Below, in pieces: positions 1 to 5,873 of a DNA stretch of 9,189 nucleotides. The first letter of the stretch is position 1. Every line of letters starts with the position of its first letter. This DNA is from Scatosoma sp045588185 (GTDB lineage Bacteria > Bacillota > Clostridia > Christensenellales > Borkfalkiaceae), in NCBI GenBank assembly GCA_045588185.1, contig JAZNDR010000018.1:1-9189 (forward strand), read 5' to 3'. The notes under the pieces were generated by a model. The model saw only the letters and a list, made by a program, of their open reading frames with translations, had not been told where the DNA came from and ran no database searches. The translations under genes and the position numbers were made by a program.

Positions 1-1
1 T

Positions 2-595
2 TATCATCTTTTATATTCGATAAATATGGAAATTGAATCAGGGTATATTCAACTTTGTGATCTTATAAATAATGACTATCCATTTATAAAAAATTCACAG
101 GTTGAACTAATATATAAAAAGAAGCCTTCCTTTCGCATCTATGAAATCATAAATCAGATGACCGACAAGCGTTGCTTGCCTGTGCAAGAATCCTATGGTT
201 CCTTTCATGAATGTTATTTGATCACAAAAGAAATCCTTGAAAATTTATCGGCTATTTTGACGATTGCGGGTACAAGTATAAGCGCCATTATCATAGCAGT
301 TAAGAAATTTATAAAAAAGAGAAAAGTAAACAAAGAGAATGCTATTCCTTTAGAGCAAAAAGATACGAAATTCGAGACGTTGAAAATACATAAAGAAACT
401 GTCATTAAAGAATATACTTCCACTGAAAGTTATAAAATTGTAGAGAATAAAATAGACGAAATTCAAACGGAAAATCACAACACTTTTATTCGAGAAACAA
501 TTTTTCAGCAAACCGTCCATACGGTGGTAATACACAAAGAGGAAATGATTTCATATTACGATAAAAAGAATTTAAAAAAATTTGTAATAAAATAA
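2..595 (+). CDS. Unrecognised membrane-anchored protein, probably 5'-truncated by the window edge
   Basis: The reading frame is open from base 2 and stops with TAA at 593-595. The first ATG is at 26 (189 residues), but no Shine-Dalgarno sequence precedes it and the frame continues upstream, so the true start is probably outside the window. Counting from that ATG, residues about 72-92 form one hydrophobic segment rich in Ile, Ala and Leu, followed at once by a basic stretch (KKFIKKRK). By the positive-inside rule this puts the roughly 95-residue C-terminal tail in the cytoplasm. The tail is rich in Lys, Glu, Thr and Ile. It carries two loosely similar stretches beginning IHKE, near residues 121 and 169, which may be a degenerate repeat. 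I recognise no family and assign no function. Base composition is strongly A/T-rich, like the next gene, and the two genes converge with no base between their stop codons. Confidence 0.6.
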   Translation, partial: YHLLYSINMEIESGYIQLCDLINNDYPFIKNSQVELIYKKKPSFRIYEIINQMTDKRCLPVQESYGSFHECYLITKEILENLSAILTIAGTSISAIIIAVKKFIKKRKVNKENAIPLEQKDTKFETLKIHKETVIKEYTSTESYKIVENKIDEIQTENHNTFIRETIFQQTVHTVVIHKEEMISYYDKKNLKKFVIK

Positions 596-1756
596 CTATA
601 TTTGATAATTGGATAAATAGTCAAATATTTTTAACAGTGAGTTGCTTACTTCCGTTGTATAAGAGCAGAGATTTACACGAAATACAAAGCCGTGTTCTTT
701 TTGAAATCCATGCAAACTTCCGGGATAAAATACCGATTTGGTATTTTTAATTACGTTTTTTATAAAAGATAAACTATTGCCCAATTCATACGGCAAGCTT
801 TTATGGTAAATACTTTGAAAATCCCCCAAAGAATTTTCATCTGTTTCAAATTGTTGGTAGTGGCTTATCATGTCTAACAATTCTAATCTTTTAGAATTTG
901 TAAATGTGTAAAACTTTTCAAGTATTTTCTGATAATTAGTGGAAAGATAATGCTCAACAGCTTGCAAATTTGTAATATTCAAACTGCCAGAATAAACATC
1001 GTTCCATTGATCGAAAAAATCTTCCAATTGTTCGTTATAAATTATGCAAGAAAATTTAAAAGAATTAAAATGTATAAATTTATGCGGAGAATATATTCCT
1101 ATAAAATTGGGTGATTTTAATAGACTTCTTATAAGTTCTTTACCTGGAGCAGCAAGGCTTTCGTCTGAAATAATATAATTTCCATCTTTCAAAAAACTAT
1201 CTAAAAAGTCAATATCATTTTGATTCAAATATTCTCCCGTAGAAAAAACAGGATTTGTTAATATTAAGACCTGACATTTGTTGCGTTTAATTTCTTCTTG
1301 AGGCAAACAATAACCTGTTTCCGTCCTCAACATAGCAAGATTTGTATAAGGTAGTTTCCAAGTGTTTAAAAGATTTGGTAATGTAAAATAACACGGGAGC
1401 AAGAGCCCGATATTTTTATTGCAAAAATGAGAAATAAAATTAACTACATTTGTCAAAGATATGGTGTTATTTGGAGTTAATAATAGAGCATTCTTTTCGT
1501 TTCCGCCCAATTTATAAATCAACGTACGTTGTTGCTTAGGGGGCATATTATAAGAATAAACGTAGTCGATAGGATTATAATCGGCATATTGAGAGTAATC
1601 GAAGCTTGACAACATTATGTTTCTATACTCTTTACTTATTTCCCACCCAGAAACATTGGGAATAGATAATCGCATCTTTTTGCGATTTTTTTCTGTTTCA
1701 ATATCGATTTTTTCCAAATAACTTAATCTTTTAATTAAAAGATTGTCAATCGACAT
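596..1756 (-). CDS. PLP-dependent aminotransferase-like enzyme (fold type I, class I/II)
   Basis: A 386-residue protein with the landmarks of class I/II aminotransferases. An NPxxxTG-like motif has Asn168 (NPVFSTG). Asp198 in SDES should contact the pyridine nitrogen of PLP. The probable Schiff-base lysine is Lys226 in a SPHKF context, and Arg360 in FRVNLC matches the substrate-carboxylate arginine. TPNNT near residue 94 fits the phosphate-binding loop. Length is normal for the family and there is no signal peptide, so it should be cytosolic. The substrate cannot be read from the sequence, and the lysine and arginine surroundings are divergent, so a specialised role such as secondary metabolism or amino-sugar or amino-acid modification is possible. 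The start ATG (1754-1756) has a GAGGT ribosome binding site 7 bases upstream (1764-1768). That site lies inside a 35-base dyad. The gene stands alone, is A/T-rich and converges on the left-edge gene. Confidence 0.82.
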   Translation of the reverse strand: MSIDNLLIKRLSYLEKIDIETEKNRKKMRLSIPNVSGWEISKEYRNIMLSSFDYSQYADYNPIDYVYSYNMPPKQQRTLIYKLGGNEKNALLLTPNNTISLTNVVNFISHFCNKNIGLLLPCYFTLPNLLNTWKLPYTNLAMLRTETGYCLPQEEIKRNKCQVLILTNPVFSTGEYLNQNDIDFLDSFLKDGNYIISDESLAAPGKELIRSLLKSPNFIGIYSPHKFIHFNSFKFSCIIYNEQLEDFFDQWNDVYSGSLNITNLQAVEHYLSTNYQKILEKFYTFTNSKRLELLDMISHYQQFETDENSLGDFQSIYHKSLPYELGNSLSFIKNVIKNTKSVFYPGSLHGFQKEHGFVFRVNLCSYTTEVSNSLLKIFDYLSNYQI

Positions 1757-1760
1757 AGAA

Positions 1761-1795
1761 TTTACCTCAAATAATTGTAAGTTATCTTAGGTAAA
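1761..1795. promoter_or_regulatory. Imperfect 35-base dyad covering the aminotransferase Shine-Dalgarno sequence
   Basis: Arms TTTACCT (1761-1767) and AGGTAAA (1789-1795) match perfectly. Counting inward, 13 of 17 symmetric positions are complementary, with a further ATAA/TTAT block. On the minus-strand transcript one arm contains the GAGGT ribosome binding site of the aminotransferase gene. It could therefore be a repressor operator or an RNA hairpin that hides the ribosome binding site. Its function is inferred from position only. Confidence 0.45.
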
Positions 1796-1905
1796 AACGA
1801 TAAAAATTCATGTTTAATATAAATTTTATAAAAGCAAATAAAAATATAGCAGATACAAATGAAAAATATTTATGAAAGATGATAGTTTAGTAATTGAGGC
1901 GCGAA

Positions 1906-2754
1906 ATGGAAAACAAATTGAGAATATTTGAAAGCAAACAAATTAGAACGCATTGGAATGTAGAGGAAGAAGAGTGGTATTTTTCCGTCGTCGACATTGT
2001 AGCGGTGTTGACGGATAGTGCTGACCCTAAGCAATATATTAAGAAAATGCGCTCTCGCGACCCTGAATTAGCCGACAAGTGGGGTACAATTTGTACCCCT
2101 GTTGAAATGCTCGGGTTAGATGGGAAAAAGCGAAAAATACAAGCCATGACCACCAAAGGTATATTGCGACTTGTGCAATCCATTCCGTCGCCAAAAGCTG
2201 AACCATTCAAAATGTGGCTTGCGCAAGTAGGGAGCGAACGGTTGGATGAAATAGCCGACCCTGAAAAGGCAATTTTGAGAGGTGCGGAATTTTATCGAGC
2301 GAAAGGCTATACGGAAGGTTGGATCAATCAGCGCCTGCAAACGATAGAAATGCGTAAAGAACTCACAGACGAGTGGAAAGCGCGTGGGATTGAACAAGAT
2401 AAAGATTATGCTATATTAACGAATGAAATGACGAAAGCGTGGAGTGGTTTAACGGTAAAAGAATACAAAGCTGTTAAAGGATTGCAAAAAGAAAATCTGC
2501 GCGATAATATGACGAATATCGAACTCGTTTTGAATATGCTTGCGGAAGTTACGACGACTGCGATTTCCAAAAGTAGGCAACCTGAAACCTTTATAGAAAG
2601 TAAACAAATAGCAAAGGAAGGTGGCATGGTGGCGAAAAATGCGAGAACGGACATTGAAGAACATTTAGGGGGTTCGGTTATTTCACCGTTGAACGCAAAA
2701 AATAAATCTGCATTAGAAATTTCCGAGAAAACAGTTGAAGTGGATGAAGAATAA
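1906..2754 (+). CDS. BRO-N domain protein, DinD-like / phage antirepressor family
   Basis: A 282-residue protein. I chose ATG 1906 over the in-frame TTG at 1894 because GAGG (1896-1899) sits 6 bases before it. The N-terminal half (about 5-110) is a BRO-N domain, with YFSVVDIVAVLTD at 25-37 and the family hallmark IPSPKAEPFKMWLAQVG at 93-109. The rest (about 130-265) resembles the C-terminal part of DinD-like proteins: KGYTEGWINQRL, then DYAILTNE, KGL and ENLRDNMT, then an EGGxVAKNAR...GG.VISPLNAKN tail. BRO-N domains are DNA-binding modules common in phage antirepressors and in chromosomal copies of unknown role. E. coli DinD, which has a similar C-terminal part, modulates RecA. No phage genes are nearby, so this is a lone copy, perhaps a remnant or cargo of a mobile element. 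Composition is intermediate between the A/T-rich left end and the core genes. No clear promoter is visible upstream. Confidence 0.88.
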   Translation: MENKLRIFESKQIRTHWNVEEEEWYFSVVDIVAVLTDSADPKQYIKKMRSRDPELADKWGTICTPVEMLGLDGKKRKIQAMTTKGILRLVQSIPSPKAEPFKMWLAQVGSERLDEIADPEKAILRGAEFYRAKGYTEGWINQRLQTIEMRKELTDEWKARGIEQDKDYAILTNEMTKAWSGLTVKEYKAVKGLQKENLRDNMTNIELVLNMLAEVTTTAISKSRQPETFIESKQIAKEGGMVAKNARTDIEEHLGGSVISPLNAKNKSALEISEKTVEVDEE

Positions 2755-2814
2755 AAAGCGTAAGTTCAAGTCCATATTAAAAAAATGAAAAATATCTTTT
2801 TCGTAGTGCATAGA

Positions 2815-2850
2815 CAAAAAACCGACAAGTAAGAACTTGTCGGTTTTTTG
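2815..2850. terminator. Bidirectional intrinsic terminator between BRO and GH43 genes
   Basis: A perfect 16-bp stem (2815-2830 with 2835-2850) encloses an AAGA loop. The core is CCGACAAGT/ACTTGTCGG, flanked by six A on the left and six T on the right. It therefore works on both strands and serves both the BRO-N gene (+) and the converging GH43 gene (-), whose stop codon lies 8 bases away. Confidence 0.93.
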
Positions 2851-2858
2851 ATGTGTTC

Positions 2859-4241
2859 TTATTCCATATTACCGAAGACGGTAAAATCAATTACGCCTAA
2901 TTTGAAATTCCGCTTTTGCTTGAATTTCAAAGTAATTTCTACGCACGGCGTAGGGGGGAATTCCCTGTAATCGCAACAAAGGTCGCTATCGTTATTCGTG
3001 CCGTCGTATAAAAGCACACGCTTATCCCCAAGCTTGCCCTCGATAATATAACTGACGGGCTCGGGCGCAATTCCTTCGCCGTAATCAAGCCCGACCTCGC
3101 GCCAAACGACTCGCGCACCTTTTACTAAATATTCGTCGCCAAGCGCAACGGTCAAGCGGGGTTCTTCGTCTTTATCGTCGGGTTGCCACCACGATTTGGT
3201 GTTTTCGTCCACGGCGTAAATCGCTTCCCGACCTTCCTTTTCCGACGAAGCCTCCAAGCCACAATGCGCTGAAAGGGGGAGCCAGTCGCACTCCTTCCCT
3301 GTATTGCTTGGAGCGTTTCTCGGACGGCCGCTTGGACCAAAGGCGTGCATTTCGCCCGATTCATTGAAATATACTCTGTCCATACCGATTCGGCGTTCGT
3401 AACGATGATAACCGCCTAAAACGCTCGTATAAAACACCCAAGCGGTATTTTGTGGTCCGTCTACCACGCAACCGTGCCCCGAGCCTTTCACGTACCCGTC
3501 CCCACCGCGAACGAGCGGGTTTTTTGTTTGCGGGGTGAATTCGCCAAGCGGGCTGTCCGATTTATATACGCCCATAGTATAAGTGGGGAATTGCGTAGTC
3601 GCGCACGAATACAGTAAATAGTACGCACCGTTTCTATAATACATACATGCGCCTTCCGTCCACGATACTTTTTTGTTTTGATTATATGCACCCGCGCGTT
3701 CCCATTCGTTTTCGGGATTAAATTTTATCAGCGTTTTAGGATTCGTTTCCAGTAAAGTGAGGTCATCGTCGCAAAGCTTCGAGCCGTAAATCTCATATCC
3801 GCAGCCCCAAAAAAGATATAAGCCGTTGTCGCCGTCGGCGAATAAGTCGGGGTCGGGATAGCAATCTATATACTCGCCGTCGGGGATTTTTTTAAAGCCC
3901 TTGGGAATACGGAAATTGCCGAGTAATTTGTATTCACCGAGCGGGCTGTCCGCGACGTAGAGCTTCGATTGATTAGAGGTAACATAATACTTCCCGCGGA
4001 ATTTGCAAATGCAGGGGGCATATTCGTTAAAAGCGGGGCAGTTTACCTCGTGGAAATGCCAAGCTACGCCGTCTTCGGAAGAAAAAACCTTGCCGAGGGA
4101 CGCGACCATATACCATTTCCCATTATCGTATAAAACGTCGGGATCGGCAATTTCGCGATAGTGTTTTTTATTTTCTCTGCTGAACATTCCCTCGCCGATA
4201 TTCGGCACGGCAAGCGGATTGCAATAAGTTTTAAAAGACAT
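2859..4241 (-). CDS. Glycoside hydrolase family 43-type enzyme with C-terminal beta-sandwich-like region
   Basis: A 460-residue protein whose first ~320 residues fit the five-bladed propeller of GH43 (arabinofuranosidases, xylosidases, arabinanases). The three catalytic acids are placed as expected: Asp33 in EIADPD (base), Asp130 in YPDPDLFADGD (pKa modulator) and Glu196 in WTEGA (proton donor). Propeller repeats of the form G-K/A-Y-Y recur (GKWYMVAS, GKYYVTS, NGAYYLLYS), and a GSGHG segment near 250 fits the active-site histidine. Residues about 330-460 look like a discoidin (F5/8 type C)-like or similar beta-sandwich, with AVDENTKSWWQP, LTVALG and VITLK-like strands. No signal peptide is present, so it probably acts inside the cell on imported oligosaccharides. 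GGAG lies 6 bases before the ATG. No transporter, regulator or second glycosidase is adjacent, so the substrate is unknown. Membership in a neighbouring propeller family is less likely. Confidence 0.87.
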   Translation of the reverse strand: MSFKTYCNPLAVPNIGEGMFSRENKKHYREIADPDVLYDNGKWYMVASLGKVFSSEDGVAWHFHEVNCPAFNEYAPCICKFRGKYYVTSNQSKLYVADSPLGEYKLLGNFRIPKGFKKIPDGEYIDCYPDPDLFADGDNGLYLFWGCGYEIYGSKLCDDDLTLLETNPKTLIKFNPENEWERAGAYNQNKKVSWTEGACMYYRNGAYYLLYSCATTQFPTYTMGVYKSDSPLGEFTPQTKNPLVRGGDGYVKGSGHGCVVDGPQNTAWVFYTSVLGGYHRYERRIGMDRVYFNESGEMHAFGPSGRPRNAPSNTGKECDWLPLSAHCGLEASSEKEGREAIYAVDENTKSWWQPDDKDEEPRLTVALGDEYLVKGARVVWREVGLDYGEGIAPEPVSYIIEGKLGDKRVLLYDGTNNDSDLCCDYREFPPTPCVEITLKFKQKRNFKLGVIDFTVFGNME

Positions 4242-4273
4242 AGTAAGCTCCGTCCTTGCTTTGATTGATTTTA

Positions 4274-4302
4274 ATTATAACAAAGCCCGCAAAAAAGGTC
4301 AA
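4274..4302 (-). promoter_or_regulatory. Sigma-A-type promoter of the GH43 gene
   Basis: On the minus strand, TTGACC (4297-4302) and TATAAT (4274-4279) are separated by exactly 17 bases. Transcription should start near 4267, giving a leader of about 25 bases with the GGAG ribosome binding site. It lies between the tRNA hairpin and the GH43 start, so GH43 does not depend on read-through from the tRNA. Confidence 0.88.
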
Positions 4303-4319
4303 GTATTTTGAATATGTTT

Positions 4320-4367
4320 TCCACCACGCAAAAGCACCCCTTGATAGGGGTGCTTTTGCGTGGTGGA
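4320..4367 (-). terminator. 21-bp perfect hairpin downstream of, and overlapping, the tRNA 3' end
   Basis: Bases 4320-4340 and 4347-4367 are exact inverted repeats around a 6-base loop. The inner part (GCACCCC/GGGGTGC flanked by AAAA and TTTT) looks like a compact intrinsic terminator usable in either direction. The outer arm continues into the tRNA: it contains CCA 74-76, base 73 and acceptor bases 70-72. No T-tract follows the full-length stem on the minus strand, so the TTTT inside the stem would be the termination site. The gene served is the tRNA. Confidence 0.75.
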
Positions 4368-4438
4368 GACAAAGGGACTTGAACCCCTGACCTCTCGCAT
4401 GTGAAGCGAGCGCTCTAACCAACTGAGACTATGCCTCC
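4361..4438 (-). tRNA. tRNA-Val, anticodon CAC, CCA encoded
   Basis: The minus strand gives a complete cloverleaf. The acceptor is GGAGGCA paired with TGTCTCC (one G-T pair), with A73 and an encoded CCA. The anticodon stem is CTCGC/GCGAG around the loop TTCACAT, placing CAC at 34-36 after T33, which reads GUG (valine). The variable loop is AGGTC. The T-arm is AGGGG, TTCAAGT, CCCTT. The D-arm has A14, G15, G18-G19, A21 and the 3' strand GAGC, but seven bases (TAGTCTC) instead of six lie between the acceptor stem and A14. One base is thus extra, giving length 78 with CCA. The D-stem can still form as G[T]CTC/GAGC with a bulged T. Either the gene is slightly abnormal or the read contains an insertion. 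Confidence 0.9.
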
Positions 4439-4454
4439 GCTTAAAACTACGCTT

Positions 4455-4483
4455 ATTATAACACCCGTAAAAATAAATGTCAA
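4455..4483 (-). promoter_or_regulatory. Exact-consensus sigma-A promoter of tRNA-Val
   Basis: TTGACA (4478-4483) and TATAAT (4455-4460) on the minus strand are separated by 17 bases, a perfect match to consensus. Initiation near 4448 would leave a 5' leader of about 10 bases for RNase P, typical of a strong single-tRNA unit. Confidence 0.93.
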
Positions 4484-4585
4484 TCTCTTTTTTCTATATT
4501 TTCTTAAAAATTTTCTAAATTTCCTGTGCGTGCGATTTTGTAAGGCGTTCCGCTTTTTCGTTCACGCCCGCTCGCATTTACCTGA

Positions 4586-4615
4586 GTATAAAAATTTTTC
4601 CTCTTGCGCATACTC
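4586..4615 (+). promoter_or_regulatory. Candidate sigma-G/sigma-F-type promoter of sigG
   Basis: GTATA (4586-4590) fits the -35 pattern GHATR, and CATACTC (4609-4615) fits the -10 pattern CATNHTA except for the last base. The spacer is 18 bases. It lies about 50 bases before the sigG start codon, and sigG genes are typically transcribed by sigma-F and then by their own product. No convincing sigma-A promoter is seen on this strand between the tRNA and sigG. The same bases are part of a 7-bp inverted repeat. Confidence 0.5.
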
Positions 4616-4663
4616 AATCCGTACCTGCCCTCGATGTACATACGCAAAAAGGAGGTTTCTTAT

Positions 4664-5431
4664 ATGCAGAAAGTGGAAATTTGCGGTGTGGATACTTCGG
4701 GACTGCCTCGGCTGTCCGCAAAGGAAAGCGAGGAATTGATGAAACGCTTGAAAAACGGCGATAAAAAAGCGCGTGATGAATTTATCGTCGGCAATATGCG
4801 ACTCGTGCTATCCCTCGTTAAACGCTTCCGTATTAAAAATCTGGGTGCGGACGACGTGTTTCAGGCGGGGTGCGTGGGGCTCATTAAAGCGATTGACGGC
4901 TTTGATATGAGCGTGGGAGTAAAATTCTCCACCTACGCCGTGCCGATGATTATCGGCGAGATTAAGCGGTATTTGCGCGACGGTAATTCTTTGCGCGTTT
5001 CCCGTTCCATTCGGGATATGGCGTATCAAGCGTTGAAAGCGCGCGAGCGGATAGAGGAACGGGACGAGGAAGCGACGATTGCGAAGATTGCCGAGGAAAT
5101 GCAGGTGGCGGAACGGGAAGTGGTCTATGCCTTAGACGCCATTTCCGACCCGATTTCCATTTACGAACCCGTATACAATAAAGCGGGGGATACTCTGCTT
5201 TTGATGGATCAGCTTTGCGACGAGAAGAATACGGACGAGATTTGGACGGAGCACGTTGCGTTAGGGGAAGCGATCGGGAAGCTGGGCGAGCGGGAGCGCA
5301 GGATATTGTTTTTGCGGTATTACGAGGGAAAAACGCAGACGGAGATATCGCAAGAAGTGGGAATTTCGCAAGCGCAGGTATCACGGCTTGAAAAGAACGC
5401 TCTAAATAGTATAAGGCAGAATATTTCTTAA
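4664..5431 (+). CDS. sigG: RNA polymerase forespore-specific sigma factor SigG
   Basis: A 255-residue sigma-70 family protein that directs late forespore transcription in endospore formers. The N-terminus (VEICGVDTSGLPRLS, residues 4-18) is the SigG signature. Region 2 contains DDVFQAGCVGLIKAIDGFD (63-81), then VKFSTYAVPMIIGEIKRYLRD (86-106) for core binding and -10 recognition. Region 3 covers about 110-170. Region 4 ends with the -35 helix-turn-helix TEISQEVGISQAQVSRLEKNAL (226-247). Length is close to the usual 255-260. ATG 4664 is chosen over in-frame starts upstream because AGGAGG (4650-4655) lies 8 bases before it and because family N-termini begin here. The ylmC gene follows, as in Bacillus, but spoIIGA and sigE, which often precede sigG, are replaced by a divergent tRNA. 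Expression should be restricted to the forespore. Confidence 0.96.
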   Translation: MQKVEICGVDTSGLPRLSAKESEELMKRLKNGDKKARDEFIVGNMRLVLSLVKRFRIKNLGADDVFQAGCVGLIKAIDGFDMSVGVKFSTYAVPMIIGEIKRYLRDGNSLRVSRSIRDMAYQALKARERIEERDEEATIAKIAEEMQVAEREVVYALDAISDPISIYEPVYNKAGDTLLLMDQLCDEKNTDEIWTEHVALGEAIGKLGERERRILFLRYYEGKTQTEISQEVGISQAQVSRLEKNALNSIRQNIS

Positions 5432-5436
5432 AATAA

Positions 5437-5465
5437 GGCGGGCGCGAAACTTTTTCGCGCCCGCC
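5437..5465 (+). other. GC-rich 13-bp hairpin between sigG and ylmC
   Basis: GGCGGGCGCGAAA (5437-5449) and its exact complement (5453-5465) enclose a CTT loop, 5 bases after the sigG stop. No T-tract follows, so it is not a standard intrinsic terminator. It may stabilise the sigG message 3' end, mark a processing point or lower ylmC expression. Confidence 0.7.
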
Positions 5466-5504
5466 GCATATACTGATACTACAACGATGAAGGCGGTGTG
5501 CGTT

Positions 5505-5828
5505 ATGGAATTGACCTTTTCGGAACTCCGTGCAAAAGAAGTAATCAACACGCAGGACGGCAGAAAGCTGGGCAAGGTATGCGATATCGTGCTGTGCTAT
5601 CCTGAAAATCGGTGGCTGGGTATCGTCGCGCCCAACGGCAAGGCGTTCGGGTTAAAAAAGAACGGACTGTTTATCGAACTGAAAAATATCGTTAAAATCG
5701 GCGAGGACGTGATTCTCGTCAACGTGGGCTTGCCCGCTAAAAAGGGGAACAAATGCCCGCCTCCGCCCCCGCCTTCTCCGCCTATTCACGGCTTTGAGAC
5801 ACGAAGAAACTACGAAGAATACGAATGA
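5505..5828 (+). CDS. ylmC: YlmC/YmxH family PRC-barrel sporulation-associated protein
   Basis: A 107-residue protein. Its first ~80 residues match the PRC-barrel fold of the YlmC/YmxH family: MELTFSELRAKEVIN, DGRKLGKVCDIVL, a WLGIVAPNG strand and a final IVKIGEDVILVNV strand. Members sit beside sigG in many Firmicutes, and their biochemical role is poorly known. ATG 5505 is preferred over ATG 5487 because the family starts at this methionine and AGGCGG (5491-5496) precedes it by 8 bases. After the barrel comes an unusual tail with seven prolines in eight residues near position 85-92, then an acidic, Tyr-containing end. The family is usually only about 80-90 residues, so the tail is an extension. 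It is probably cotranscribed with sigG, since no separate promoter is evident, and an intrinsic terminator follows 4 bases after the stop. Confidence 0.85.
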   Translation: MELTFSELRAKEVINTQDGRKLGKVCDIVLCYPENRWLGIVAPNGKAFGLKKNGLFIELKNIVKIGEDVILVNVGLPAKKGNKCPPPPPPSPPIHGFETRRNYEEYE

Positions 5829-5832
5829 CGGC

Positions 5833-5866
5833 AACCGAAGCGCAGTCTGCGCTTCGGTTCTTTTTT
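5833..5866 (+). terminator. Intrinsic terminator after ylmC
   Basis: A perfect 12-bp stem AACCGAAGCGCA (5833-5844) with 5848-5859 encloses a GTC loop and is followed by C and six T. It ends the sigG-ylmC unit just before the promoter of the two-component operon. Confidence 0.95.
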
Positions 5867-5873
5867 AACGGAC

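Noticed and set aside
2764..2773. GTTCAAGTCC, a 10-base match to the T-arm of tRNA-Val, considered as an attachment-site remnant
   Set aside because: It is in the opposite orientation to the tRNA, the flanking bases cannot form a T-stem, and 10 bases of a common tRNA motif can occur by chance.
4231..4422. A 63-codon minus-strand reading frame covering tRNA-Val and its hairpin
   Set aside because: Its N-terminal part is the translation of the tRNA sequence and it has no ribosome binding site. The tRNA explains the sequence.
4431..4739. A plus-strand reading frame between the tRNA and sigG
   Set aside because: It begins in the antisense of the tRNA, has no ribosome binding site and runs into sigG in another frame with no recognisable protein.
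4962..5384. A 140-codon antisense frame inside sigG
   Set aside because: Low-complexity Arg/Pro/Ser-rich translation typical of the complement of a G/C-rich gene. No ribosome binding site or family resemblance.
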